Source of the DNA: GCA-2728135 sp002728135
GTDB taxonomy: Bacteria; Pseudomonadota; Alphaproteobacteria; UBA828
DNA length: 64,000 nt
Reading direction: 5' to 3'
NCBI GenBank assembly: GCA_963997635.1
Contig: CAXEND010000007.1
Coordinates: 40,931 to 104,930, forward strand
Both the position numbers and the translations under genes were made by a program. Under the pieces are notes generated by a model, which was given only the letters and a program-made list of their open reading frames with translations, searched no databases and was not told where the DNA came from. Below, one piece after another: positions 45,290 to 53,949 of this stretch; position 1 is the first letter of the stretch, and every line of letters begins with the position of its first letter.

Positions 45290-46951
45290 ATGAAATCTGA
45301 TTTAAAAATATGTTTAGCTCAAATAAATCCTACAGTAGGTGATATTGATGGTAATATTCAGTTATTACGCGAAACAAGAAAAAAAGCTCACAAGATGGGT
45401 GCAGATCTCATAATTACTAGTGAGTTAGTTGTCACGGGCTACCCGCCAGAGGATCTAGTCCTTAAACGTGCTTTTCAGAAGGTCGTTGAAGCAAGTGTTC
45501 TGGAGTTCGCACGTGAGACCAAAGACGGAGGTCCAGCAATTATTCTTGGTTCGCCTTGGTGTGATAAAGGAAAACTCTACAATGCCCTTTTGCTGCTTGA
45601 TGCAGGAAAAGTTGCTGCACAGAGGTATAAGCATCATTTGCCGAATTATGGTGTCTTTGATGAGGCCCGTATTTTCTCCTCTGGCGGGTTACCTGGACCT
45701 ATACATTTCAAGGGCTTGTTGATTGGGACTATGGTTTGCGAGGACATGTGGTATGAAGATGTAGCTGAATGTTTGCTTGAGTCGGGAGCTGAGATTTTGG
45801 TTAGTATCAATGGTTCCCCATTTGAGGCAAACAAACCTGATGAGAGAATCTCACATGCAGTTGCAAGAGTAACAGAAACTGGCCTACCGATAATTTATGT
45901 TAATCAGGTAGGAGGACAGGATGAGCTAGTCTTTGATGGTGGGTCATTTGTTTTAAATGCTGATAGGAGTCTTAAGGTGAAAGCTCCATTGTTTGAAGAA
46001 TCATTTGTTTGCACTTCATGGAAAAAAATTGATAGTAGTTATGGATGTAATACTAATTTGATAGCAGATAGTTCAGGTAATATTTCAGCAATATATAAGG
46101 CTATGACCTTAGGCCTTCGTGATTATGTTAGAAAAAATAAATTTCAAGGTATTTTATTGGGTATTTCTGGAGGTATAGACTCAGCTTTATCCTTAGCAGT
46201 AGCAGTTGATGCAATTGGAGCCAAAAATGTTCGTGGCGTCATGATGCCGTCAAAATTCACGAGTGAAGAATCTATAGCCGATGCTAATAAGTCATCAGAG
46301 TTACTTAATGTGAATCTCCAAGCTGTACCTATTGATACTTTGGTGAGCGGGTTTGAGGACGCATTAGCAGATCTTTTTAGAAATGAGCAACGTGACGCTA
46401 CGGAGGAAAACATTCAGGCTCGTATTAGAGCTGTAATCCTTATGGCACTTTCTAATAAGTTTGGATATATGGTTCTAACTACTGGCAATAAATCTGAGAT
46501 GTCAGTAGGTTATGCTACACTATATGGTGACATGTGTGGTGGTTACTCAGTTTTAAAAGATGTCTATAAAACTACAGTATATGAATTAGCTAGGTGGCGT
46601 AATCAAAACTTCTCTGATTATTTTTTGGGCCCTATTGGTTATGTTGTACCGGAAGAAGTCATAGTGAAAAAACCAACTGCCGAGCTAGCTTATAATCAAT
46701 TGGATGAAGATAAATTACCACCATACAATATTCTTGATGATATCCTTTTAAACTTAATTGAGAAGGATAATGATATTCAAGATGTTGTTGAGAAAGGGCA
46801 TGATAAGGAAGAAGTGTTGAGTATTTGGAAAATGTTGGATTCTGCTGAGTATAAACGGAGACAAGCACCTCCTGGTGTAAAACTCACCAAAAAAAGCTTC
46901 GGTAAAGAACGTAGATACCCGATAACTAATAAATTTCGTGACAATCTCTAA
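45290..46951 (+). CDS. nadE: NAD+ synthase, glutamine-hydrolysing
   Basis: A 553-residue fusion of an N-terminal nitrilase-type glutaminase domain (catalytic Glu in SELVVTGYPPEDLV near residue 45, Lys in YKHHLPNYGVFDEARIF near 115, Cys in GTMVCEDMWYEDVAE near 150) and a C-terminal NAD synthase with PP-loop GISGGIDSALSLAVAVDA near 288 and LTTGNKSEMSVGYATLYGDMCGG near 398. It amidates nicotinate adenine dinucleotide to NAD+. With the adjacent phosphoribosyltransferase it forms a small NAD salvage unit. Confidence 0.95.
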   Translation: MKSDLKICLAQINPTVGDIDGNIQLLRETRKKAHKMGADLIITSELVVTGYPPEDLVLKRAFQKVVEASVLEFARETKDGGPAIILGSPWCDKGKLYNALLLLDAGKVAAQRYKHHLPNYGVFDEARIFSSGGLPGPIHFKGLLIGTMVCEDMWYEDVAECLLESGAEILVSINGSPFEANKPDERISHAVARVTETGLPIIYVNQVGGQDELVFDGGSFVLNADRSLKVKAPLFEESFVCTSWKKIDSSYGCNTNLIADSSGNISAIYKAMTLGLRDYVRKNKFQGILLGISGGIDSALSLAVAVDAIGAKNVRGVMMPSKFTSEESIADANKSSELLNVNLQAVPIDTLVSGFEDALADLFRNEQRDATEENIQARIRAVILMALSNKFGYMVLTTGNKSEMSVGYATLYGDMCGGYSVLKDVYKTTVYELARWRNQNFSDYFLGPIGYVVPEEVIVKKPTAELAYNQLDEDKLPPYNILDDILLNLIEKDNDIQDVVEKGHDKEEVLSIWKMLDSAEYKRRQAPPGVKLTKKSFGKERRYPITNKFRDNL

Positions 46952-46974
46952 GTATTTTTGATTAAAGGTTTTCT

Positions 46975-48306
46975 ATGACTGTTATTACACGTTTTGCTCC
47001 TAGCCCGACAGGAAATCTCCATTTAGGTAATTTGCGTATTGCAATTGCTAACGCACTTTTATCTCATAGCTTAGAAGGTATTTTTATACTTAGATATGAC
47101 GATACTGATATATTACGCTCATCTTTTGAATACAAACGCTCTATTGCAGCCGATCTAAGATGGCTTGGAATAAGCTGGAATCAAGAGATCTATCAATCAG
47201 ATAGAATATCGATGTATCAAGAAGCGGCGGATCTTTTGAAGGAAAGGGGATATTTATATCCTTGCTATGAAACTAAAGAAGACTTGGAGTTTTCTAGAAA
47301 AAAATTGTTGTCTCAAGGGAAGCCACCTGTATATGACCGTTCAGCTTTAAATTTAAGTTCTACTCAACGTCTTGAGTTTGAATCTTCCGGGCGCAGACCT
47401 CATTGGAGATTTAAACTTGATCATAGCCTTGTAAGTTGGACTGACTTAATAAGAGGTGAACAAAAATATTCAATAAATAATGTCAGTGATCCAATTCTTA
47501 TAAGAGAGGATGGAACGTTTTTATATACTCTACCCTCTGTTGTAGATGATATTTCTCTAGGTATTACTCATGTAATTAGGGGGGAAGATCACGTTACCAA
47601 TACGGCTGTGCAGATCCAGGTGATTAGGGCACTTTCTGAAAAAATTAACAATATAAGATTTGCCCATCTACCTCTCTTAACTGATGACTCAGGTGGGCCG
47701 TTATCAAAAAGAATTAATAGTCTTGGAATTTCATATTTTCAAGATTTTGGAATTGAGCCTATGGCTTTATGTTCTTTTTTGACATTTTTAGGAACTTCAT
47801 CAGACATAAAACCTATGTATGATTTAAACTCATTGTCTGATAATTTTAATTTAAAAAACGTTAGTCGTAATCCTCCTAAATTTAATGAATCTGATTTGTT
47901 GTCGCTGAATGCAAAATACTTACGTGATGCACCTTTCAGCATGATTTTAGAAGCATTAGGTGATGTTAAATATAATGAGGAGTTCTGGATTGTTGTCAGA
48001 GATAACATCGAAACTCTCCCTGACGCTCATTATTGGTGGGAAGTTTGTTATGGAATTATTAAGCCGATAATCAATGATTCAGAATATATATCTGTTGCTT
48101 TAGACCTATTGCCAAAAGGTGATTGGGATGTAGAAACTTTTGGGCTTTGGGTAAAACAAATTAAGCTTAAGACAGGAAGAAAGGGTAAGGAACTTTTCCA
48201 ACCCCTTAGATTAGCTATTACTGGACGGGGAGATGGGCCTGAGCTGAAATTTCTAATGCCACTAATTGGATATGATAAAACTGTAAGTCGACTAAGAAAA
48301 AAATAA
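46975..48306 (+). CDS. gltX: Glutamyl-tRNA synthetase
   Basis: A 443-residue class I synthetase. It opens TRFAPSPTGNLHLGNLRIA (HIGH-equivalent), has RYDDTDILRS near residue 41 and VIRGEDHVTNTAVQIQVI near 204. The KMSKS-equivalent reads GGPLSKRINSLGI near 240, keeping the core SKR. At 443 residues it is slightly shorter than E. coli GltX (471) and looks like the second, alphaproteobacterial type, which can have narrowed tRNA specificity; that is inference. It lies 23 bases after nadE and 45 before cysS. Confidence 0.93.
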   Translation: MTVITRFAPSPTGNLHLGNLRIAIANALLSHSLEGIFILRYDDTDILRSSFEYKRSIAADLRWLGISWNQEIYQSDRISMYQEAADLLKERGYLYPCYETKEDLEFSRKKLLSQGKPPVYDRSALNLSSTQRLEFESSGRRPHWRFKLDHSLVSWTDLIRGEQKYSINNVSDPILIREDGTFLYTLPSVVDDISLGITHVIRGEDHVTNTAVQIQVIRALSEKINNIRFAHLPLLTDDSGGPLSKRINSLGISYFQDFGIEPMALCSFLTFLGTSSDIKPMYDLNSLSDNFNLKNVSRNPPKFNESDLLSLNAKYLRDAPFSMILEALGDVKYNEEFWIVVRDNIETLPDAHYWWEVCYGIIKPIINDSEYISVALDLLPKGDWDVETFGLWVKQIKLKTGRKGKELFQPLRLAITGRGDGPELKFLMPLIGYDKTVSRLRKK

Positions 48307-48351
48307 ACCAAAATTATATTTGGCACAATAAATAGACATTTGGAGCAAAAC

Positions 48352-49743
48352 TTGACCCTAAATCTTTATAATACCTTAACGCGCAAGAAAGAACCATTTG
48401 AACCACTAAGAAAAGGAAAGGTGGGCATGTACGTGTGTGGTCCCACTGTATATGATCTGGCGCATATAGGTAACGCACGACCTATTATTGTTTTTGATGT
48501 TTTATATAGAATTCTTATTAGATCGTACGGAATAGAAAACGTTCAATATGTTAGAAATATAACAGATATAGATGACAAAATTAACAATGCTGCGTTAGAA
48601 AAAGGAATCTCTATTGATAAGATTACGGAACCAACAATAGAGGCCTTCCATCAAGATATTTCAGAATTAAATGCACTTCCCCCCACTATTGAACCGCGAG
48701 CAACTGACAACGTTTCAGAAATGATTCAATTGATTCAGGAATTAATAAAGCGTAACCATGCATATGAAGTTAATGGTCATGTAATATTTGATGTTCAATC
48801 TGATCCTAAATATGGTTCTTTATCGGGACAAAATTTGGAGCAAATCCTAAGTGGCGTACGTGTAGAAGTTGCATCATATAAAAGGAGCCCTGCTGATTTT
48901 GTTCTTTGGAAGCCAAGCGATAAGAACTTACCTGGATGGGATAGTCCTTGGGGTCGTGGCAGGCCAGGATGGCATATTGAATGTTCTGCAATGAGTAGAA
49001 AGCATATAGGCGATTGTATAGATATTCATGGCGGTGGACTGGATTTAATATTTCCTCACCATGAGAATGAAAGAGCTCAATCAGAATGTTCCTTTCCGGA
49101 AAGTAGATTCGTACGTTATTGGATCCATAACGGTTACCTTACCGTTAACGGTGAAAAAATGTCTAAGTCACTTGGAAACTTTGTTACAATAAGAGATGCT
49201 TTATGCAATTTACCTGGGGAGGCAGTGAGATTATTTATCCTCGGCTCGCATTATCGTGCTCCTATAGATTGGAATGAGAGACAATTAGATCAGGCAAGAT
49301 CGTCTATAAATAGATTGTATACATCTTTGCGTAACGTCAAAGATCTCAATGTTCACGAATCTTATCAAATACCTTCAGATATTGTAATTGATGCTCTTGA
49401 GGACGACCTTAATACACCTGCTGCATTAACAGAAATTTACAGGTTAGCAAGTCTGCTTAACAAGGAGAGCTCATGCGATAAGCTTGAAAGACTTAAGGGA
49501 GCTTTAATTTCCTCCGCCCAACTTCTTGGACTCCTTGATCAGGATATTAATTCTTGGTTTCTTGATTCTAAAGAAACAAAAAACATATCAACTGATGAAA
49601 TTGATACCTTGATTTTAAAGCGAAATAAGGCACGAAAAGATAGAGATTTTGAGGAAGCAGATCATATTAGAGGAATTCTTGATGAGAAGGGAATTATTCT
49701 TGAGGATAGCGAACATGGAACAAAGTGGCGGTGGAAAAGATAA
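48352..49743 (+). CDS. cysS: Cysteinyl-tRNA synthetase
   Basis: A 463-residue class I synthetase with LYNTLTRKKEPFEPL at the start, MYVCGPTVYDLAHIGNARPII (zinc Cys and HIGH motif) near residue 25, GWHIECSAMSRKHIGD near 204 and DIHGGGLDLIFPHHENERAQSE near 222 (zinc ligands), and KMSKSLGNF near 265. TTG 48352 is chosen because GGAG at 48342-48345 sits six bases upstream and homology begins there; TTG 48340 would put that site inside the gene. Confidence 0.96.
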   Translation: MTLNLYNTLTRKKEPFEPLRKGKVGMYVCGPTVYDLAHIGNARPIIVFDVLYRILIRSYGIENVQYVRNITDIDDKINNAALEKGISIDKITEPTIEAFHQDISELNALPPTIEPRATDNVSEMIQLIQELIKRNHAYEVNGHVIFDVQSDPKYGSLSGQNLEQILSGVRVEVASYKRSPADFVLWKPSDKNLPGWDSPWGRGRPGWHIECSAMSRKHIGDCIDIHGGGLDLIFPHHENERAQSECSFPESRFVRYWIHNGYLTVNGEKMSKSLGNFVTIRDALCNLPGEAVRLFILGSHYRAPIDWNERQLDQARSSINRLYTSLRNVKDLNVHESYQIPSDIVIDALEDDLNTPAALTEIYRLASLLNKESSCDKLERLKGALISSAQLLGLLDQDINSWFLDSKETKNISTDEIDTLILKRNKARKDRDFEEADHIRGILDEKGIILEDSEHGTKWRWKR

Positions 49744-49762
49744 AAATAATAAGGTTATCTGA

Positions 49763-50539
49763 ATGGAATCTATCAATACAGAATCTGACAATAATTCTTC
49801 TTTGCTTAATCACAATTCCCCAGTTGTGGTCTTATGCAGACCTCAGCTTGGAGAAAACATAGGGACTGCAGCAAGGGCCATGTTAAATTGTGGTGTAATT
49901 AACCTCCGTCTTGTATCACCAAGAGATGGATGGCCAAACCCAAAAGCACTTAGTGCATGTTCTGGTGCAGATAGTATCATCGCAGAGACTAAGATTTTTT
50001 CTTCATTAGTAGATGCGGTTTCTGACTGTCAGGTAGTTTTTGCTTCTAGTGCACGGCCACGTGATGTAATGAAAAGAGTTGTAACACCTCGTCAGGCAGC
50101 TAGAGAGATACGTGCTGCTACAAATAATAATCTACGTATAGCGTTACTTTTTGGACCCGAGAGAACTGGTTTAAATAATGACGAAATTGGAATTGCTGAC
50201 TCAATCATTGAAATTCCTCTTAATCCTTCTTTTTCGTCTTTAAACTTAGCCCAAGCAGTTCTAATTCTTTGTTATGAGTGGTATTTAGACAGGGATAGTA
50301 CATCTTCAGAGAGATTTTCAGGCAGAGTAGGTAGACCAGTAGACAAGAAACAACTCTATAGTTTTTTCGAATTTCTTGATATCTCATTAGAAGAACATGG
50401 ATTTTACCCAACTCCTGAAATGAGGCCATCAATGGTTAGGAATATAAGAGCTATGTTTACTCGTATAGAGCTTACGCAGCAAGATTTACAAACTCTATAT
50501 GGTATTATAAAAAACCTTTTAAGGCCTAAAATAAAATAG
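49763..50539 (+). CDS. trmJ: tRNA methyltransferase TrmJ-like (SpoU family)
   Basis: A 258-residue SPOUT 2'-O-methyltransferase, most likely acting on position 32 of tRNAs. Seen: VVVLCRPQLGENIGTAARAML near residue 21 (motif 1, with the catalytic Arg), LLFGPERTGLNNDEI near 128 (motif 2), and IPLNPSFSSLNLAQAVLILCYEW near 152 (motif 3, knot and SAM site). It follows cysS by 19 bases. In many alphaproteobacteria trmJ lies close to rpsD; here the DUF1826/COG0523 pair separates them. Confidence 0.9.
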   Translation: MESINTESDNNSSLLNHNSPVVVLCRPQLGENIGTAARAMLNCGVINLRLVSPRDGWPNPKALSACSGADSIIAETKIFSSLVDAVSDCQVVFASSARPRDVMKRVVTPRQAAREIRAATNNNLRIALLFGPERTGLNNDEIGIADSIIEIPLNPSFSSLNLAQAVLILCYEWYLDRDSTSSERFSGRVGRPVDKKQLYSFFEFLDISLEEHGFYPTPEMRPSMVRNIRAMFTRIELTQQDLQTLYGIIKNLLRPKIK

Positions 50540-50630
50540 AATCTTAAAAAGTTAAAAATTTATTTTTTAAGTATTTCTCACTCTACTATCTTTTAGCTAA
50601 ATCAATTGGCATGTAAAAATTACTATAGAT

Positions 50631-51293
50631 CTAGAGCTTTATCTTAAAATTTTTATTTTGTTTTTCTTCACTAAAAATATCATCCCAAAAATTTTCATTA
50701 TCAAGACGTAGCATGATGGATGAGTAGTCTAATGCCTCGTCCGGTGTTCGGTGTAATATACCTTTATGCCCGCCACGAAAAATTGCAACATCCCAAATAT
50801 TAATATATTTAATTGCAGAAGGATCTTTCAATATAGCCTCATTAGGTTTGCCAGCTTCAAAAGCTACCCGGTCTGCCGCTTGATTAGGAAGCCACTGAGT
50901 TCCTTTACCGGCATAGGTAACTAGTAATCGCATTGGAACATTATCTGTATGATAACGTCGGCAGCCACGTTTTGTTCCTAACTGAAAGCCTACAGAGTTA
51001 TTATTAAGTATTTCACAAAAGGTTTTACACAGATTTGCCATATCTCTAACCCAAAGTGGATAAAAAGGGTCAGTTTGAAGGTCGTTTGAGATGCTCTCTT
51101 GAAGAATATACCGTATATCTTCCGTGCTGCTTTCTTTAAAAACCTGTCCAATAGAGCTAAAAGGTTGGTGAATTAGGCTCTTAAAGAATTCTTCTGAACC
51201 CTTTAATGCATCTCGCTCATATACAGCCAAAAGATCTTTTGTTTTGGGAAATTCATGCAACGCTTGGATATCTATTGCTTTAAAAACAGTCAT
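50631..51293 (-). CDS. DUF1826 protein, predicted zinc-responsive
   Basis: A 220-residue DUF1826 family protein. The strongest block is RRYHTDNVPMRLLVTYAGKG with H115-T-D117, then WLPNQAADR, and ILHRTPDEALDYSSIMLRLD with H181 and R196. The HxD...H...R layout looks like the facial triad and 2-oxoglutarate-contact Arg of Fe(II) dioxygenases; this is my inference. DUF1826 genes are known to sit with Zur-controlled COG0523 GTPases, as here. Its start is 43 bases from the Zur-like palindrome. Function not established. Confidence 0.82.
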   Translation of the reverse strand: MTVFKAIDIQALHEFPKTKDLLAVYERDALKGSEEFFKSLIHQPFSSIGQVFKESSTEDIRYILQESISNDLQTDPFYPLWVRDMANLCKTFCEILNNNSVGFQLGTKRGCRRYHTDNVPMRLLVTYAGKGTQWLPNQAADRVAFEAGKPNEAILKDPSAIKYINIWDVAIFRGGHKGILHRTPDEALDYSSIMLRLDNENFWDDIFSEEKQNKNFKIKL

Positions 51294-51336
51294 TTGAGAT
51301 TTTTTATTTCTAAAATTAAAAGTTTATTCTTATAAT

Positions 51337-51354
51337 GTAATGTTATAACATTAC
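51337..51354. promoter_or_regulatory. Zur-box-like palindrome between DUF1826 and COG0523 genes
   Basis: GTAATGTTATAACATTAC is a perfect 18-base palindrome, centred in the 97-base divergent space. Its core TGTTATAACA matches alphaproteobacterial Zur sites as I know them. It lies 36 bases before the GTPase start and 43 before DUF1826, suitable for repressing both when zinc is plentiful. About 0.25 such palindromes are expected by chance in 64 kb of random sequence. Confidence 0.78.
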
Positions 51355-51390
51355 TTATTAATATCAAGTATCTCAATAGGAAATTCAATT

Positions 51391-52605
51391 ATGTTAGAAG
51401 ACTCTCGATTACCAGTAACTGTGCTCTCTGGTTTTCTTGGTGCAGGTAAGACTACTCTTTTGAATCGTGTACTTAATAATCGTGATGGCTGTCGTGTAGC
51501 CGTCATTGTAAACGATATGTCTGAAGTCAATATCGATGCTAATTTGATTCGCTCTAATACAGAGCTTAAATTTACAGAAGAAACTTTGGTGGAGATGTCA
51601 AATGGTTGTATATGTTGTACATTACGGGATGACCTGTTAAGTGAAGTGAGAAGACTTGCTGAGGAAAGTCGTTTTGACTACTTATTAGTAGAATCAACTG
51701 GCATTTCTGAACCGTTGCCTGTCGCCGCGACTTTTGATTTTCGCGATGCACAGGGAAAAAGTTTATCTGACGTCGCTCGTCTAGATACCATGGTGACAGT
51801 TGTTGATGCAGTAAATCTATTAAATGATTATTCTAGCCACGATTTTTTAAGGGATCGAGGTGAAGTTATGGGTGAGGAAGATAATCGAACACTCGTTTAT
51901 CTTCTTACTGATCAAATTGAGTTTGCTGATATTATAGTACTTAATAAAATTGCGGATGCTCAAACAGATCAATTAGATGCTGCTCATAAAATTATCCGTA
52001 GCCTCAATGCAGACGCATTAGTAATTGAGACGGATTATTCTAATGTCCCTATAGACTCATTACTAAATACAGGTTTATTTGATTTTAAGAAAGCGCATGA
52101 GCATGCAACGTGGGCTAAGGAACTTTACGGTTTTGAGGATCATACACCCGAGACTGAAGAATATGGAATCAAAAGTTTTGTTTATCGAGCTCGTCATCCA
52201 TTCCAACCAGAGCCAATCCATACCTTATTGAATGGTGATTTGCCTGGAGTGATCCGTGCCAAGGGACAATTTTGGATTGCCACTAGGCCGGACTGGTCTA
52301 TTGAGTTCTCTTTAGCCGGTTCATTATCGTCCATAACTCCGCTAGGGACATGGTGGGCATCAGTTCCAAAAGAGTATTGGCCTGAGGATGAAATTGCACG
52401 GGATTATAAAAGTAAACTTTGGGAGGATCGTTGGGGTGATCGCCAGCAGGAGATAGTCTTCATTGGTAGCGATATTGACTGGTCAAGACTAAAGGCAAGC
52501 TTGGATAAATGTCTTCTTCCAGAATCAGTTGCAAATAGTATAGAGACCCTTCCTAGTATGTTTGATCCATTTCCTAAATGGGGTAGTTCGACAACAGCGG
52601 AATAA
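51391..52605 (+). CDS. zigA: COG0523 GTPase (CobW/ZigA-type metallochaperone)
   Basis: A 404-residue G3E GTPase. Walker A GFLGAGKTT at residues 14-22, the metal motif C73-I-C75-C76 in NGCICCTLRDDLL, ESTGISEPLPVAATFDF near 110, and the G4-like VLNKIAD near 185; a C-terminal CobW_C domain holds GVIRAKGQFWIATRPDWSIEFSLAGS near 283. Under zinc shortage such proteins deliver zinc to essential enzymes. The upstream Zur-like palindrome and divergent DUF1826 support the zinc subgroup rather than the cobalamin one. The gene symbol is by analogy. Confidence 0.85.
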   Translation: MLEDSRLPVTVLSGFLGAGKTTLLNRVLNNRDGCRVAVIVNDMSEVNIDANLIRSNTELKFTEETLVEMSNGCICCTLRDDLLSEVRRLAEESRFDYLLVESTGISEPLPVAATFDFRDAQGKSLSDVARLDTMVTVVDAVNLLNDYSSHDFLRDRGEVMGEEDNRTLVYLLTDQIEFADIIVLNKIADAQTDQLDAAHKIIRSLNADALVIETDYSNVPIDSLLNTGLFDFKKAHEHATWAKELYGFEDHTPETEEYGIKSFVYRARHPFQPEPIHTLLNGDLPGVIRAKGQFWIATRPDWSIEFSLAGSLSSITPLGTWWASVPKEYWPEDEIARDYKSKLWEDRWGDRQQEIVFIGSDIDWSRLKASLDKCLLPESVANSIETLPSMFDPFPKWGSSTTAE

Positions 52606-52691
52606 CTTGCATATATCTTATTTTGAATTATGAGCTGTGATATTGTTTATGCCTATTCATTACGATAGATACTCATATTTTTTGATAGAAT

Positions 52692-52719
52692 TTGACTTAA
52701 GGGGTTTCGTCGCTATATT
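52692..52719 (+). promoter_or_regulatory. Candidate promoter P1 of rpsD
   Basis: TTGACT at 52692-52697 and TATATT at 52714-52719 are 16 bases apart, a good vegetative promoter match. Transcription from it would give a leader of about 145 bases before the rpsD ATG at 52873. Confidence 0.5.
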
Positions 52720-52746
52720 TACGCCATGTCAATGGGGATTAGTTCA

Positions 52747-52777
52747 TTGACAGAGGGTTTTATTAGCAACGTATATT
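52747..52777 (+). promoter_or_regulatory. Candidate promoter P2 of rpsD
   Basis: A consensus TTGACA at 52747-52752 is followed by TATATT at 52772-52777, spacer 19 (18 if GTATAT at 52771 is used). The spacing is longer than ideal, and the -10 overlaps the left arm of the inverted repeat at 52769-52796, so P1 is the better candidate. Confidence 0.35.
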
Positions 52778-52796
52778 TAGCAATTTATATATACGT
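52769..52796 (+). promoter_or_regulatory. Inverted repeat in the rpsD leader
   Basis: ACGTATAT (52769-52776) and ATATACGT (52789-52796) form an 8-pair stem with a 12-base loop, 76 bases before the rpsD ATG. Around it the words AATGGGG (52731 and 52800 region) and AATGGG (52835 region) recur. It could be part of an autoregulatory S4 leader or chance in AT-rich DNA. Confidence 0.3.
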
Positions 52797-52872
52797 CTCC
52801 AATGGGGAGCTGGAATTTTAAATTCGTCGGAGCTAATGGGACAACCGAATATAACGAGGCCAGAGATCTCAA

Positions 52873-53487
52873 ATGAGTAAACGTATTCAAGCTAAGTATA
52901 AACTAAGTCGTCGCCTAGGTGAAAATTTATGGGGGAGACCTAAAAGCCCAACCAACACAAGAGAAAATGGTCCGGGGCAACATGGCCAACGGAGGAGAAA
53001 ACTATCTGATTTTGGTATTCAGTTGCAAGCCAAACAGAAATTAAAGGGATACTATGGTAATATTACAGAAAGGCAGTTTCATCGATATTATGAAGATGCG
53101 GTGAAAGCACGTGGAGATACTAGTGAGAACTTGATAAGCCTTTTAGAAAGTCGTTTAGATGCAGTGGTTTATAGGATGAAATTCGTTCCTACCGTATATG
53201 CGGCACGCCAAATAGTTAATCATGGTCATGTGTTAGTTAATGGTAAGCGGGTAAATATTCCAAGTTATCGTGTAAAGGAGGGTGATAAGGTCTCTTTAAA
53301 AGAAAAATCAAGAGAAATGAATATTGTTCTTGATGCGATTGACTCACCAGAGCGTGATATTCCTGAGTATATGGATGTAAATCATAAAATAATGGAAGGG
53401 ACATACTTAAGAGCTCCAAAGCTTGCTGATGTACCCTATCCTGTTTCTATGGAGCCGAACTTAGTTATTGAGTATTATTCTAGGTAA
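52873..53487 (+). CDS. rpsD: 30S ribosomal protein S4
   Basis: A 204-residue primary 16S rRNA-binding protein of the small subunit. It opens with a basic region (RIQAKYKLSRRLGENLWG), has RENGPGQHGQRRRKLSDFGIQL near residue 31, and an S4 RNA-binding domain (LLESRLDAVVYRMKFVPTVYAARQIVNHGHVLVNGKRVNIP near 90-132). The Zn-binding Cys of the zinc-type S4 are absent, so it is the Cys-free form, in keeping with a zinc-sparing organism. A 267-base upstream space contains two promoter-like sites. Confidence 0.97.
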   Translation: MSKRIQAKYKLSRRLGENLWGRPKSPTNTRENGPGQHGQRRRKLSDFGIQLQAKQKLKGYYGNITERQFHRYYEDAVKARGDTSENLISLLESRLDAVVYRMKFVPTVYAARQIVNHGHVLVNGKRVNIPSYRVKEGDKVSLKEKSREMNIVLDAIDSPERDIPEYMDVNHKIMEGTYLRAPKLADVPYPVSMEPNLVIEYYSR

Positions 53488-53544
53488 AACGTAAAATCAC
53501 TTAACTAATGATTCGCAAATCATGAATATTAAGTTAGGACACAC

Positions 53545-53613
53545 ATGCGTGTTAGTCTAGATCAAGTTGCCGTGATTATTGCAATAGCGGCAATTGTATT
53601 GCTTTCAATTTAG
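53545..53613 (+). CDS. Possible 22-residue hydrophobic small protein
   Basis: An ATG-initiated frame of 22 residues, MRVSLDQVAVIIAIAAIVLLSI, downstream of rpsD. The last 14-15 residues are continuously hydrophobic, enough for a short membrane segment. TTAGGA lies five bases before the ATG as a plausible ribosome-binding site. The end overlaps by nine bases the stop of the convergent DOPA-dioxygenase-like gene. Such short frames also arise by chance, so this is only a candidate. Confidence 0.3.
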   Translation: MRVSLDQVAVIIAIAAIVLLSI

Positions 53614-53949
53614 TTTATCTATATTCAAAGTTAGTGGAGTGCCCATCCAAATACAATGAATAGTATGATCTAATATATCATCTCCAGTTGTGGGATGGAT
53701 CAAGATACTTAGACCATTTCTATTAAGCATTAACCAAGGTACTAGAGATGAGAATAAGTGGGCATTAAAACTGATTAAATACATTGGTTTTGGGTGAGGG
53801 CCAACTGGTTCGTTTTTCAACTCACCAAGTTTCACTTTAAAACTCTTTTCTATAGTAGCACGTAAAATTTCGGCTACTTCCATATGCTCATTATCAAAAT
53901 ATACGTGTGCGTGATAATTTTTTACTTGGTCTATTAGCTTAAATTTCAA
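53605..53949 (-). CDS. DOPA 4,5-dioxygenase family protein
   Basis: A 114-residue member of the small DOPA-dioxygenase family (ferredoxin-like fold). It has YHAHVYFDNEH near residue 12 with the paired His, EPVGPHPKPMYLISF near 46, and NRNGLSILIHPTTGDDILDHTIHCIWMG near 75, which supply the conserved His ligands. In plants and fungi relatives open DOPA to betalamic precursors; the bacterial role is unknown. It overlaps grxD by four bases, so it is translated from the same message as the BolA/Grx pair. Confidence 0.85.
   Translation of the reverse strand: MKFKLIDQVKNYHAHVYFDNEHMEVAEILRATIEKSFKVKLGELKNEPVGPHPKPMYLISFNAHLFSSLVPWLMLNRNGLSILIHPTTGDDILDHTIHCIWMGTPLTLNIDKLN

Noticed and set aside
47670..47730. 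Degenerate KMSKS-like motif (PLSKR) in gltX taken as a sign of inactivation
   Set aside because: Glutamyl-tRNA synthetases naturally vary here and the core SKR is kept; the other motifs are complete.
52606..52872. Possible tRNA gene in the gap before rpsD
   Set aside because: No TTCGA loop, no CCA-end acceptor stem and no cloverleaf arrangement were found.
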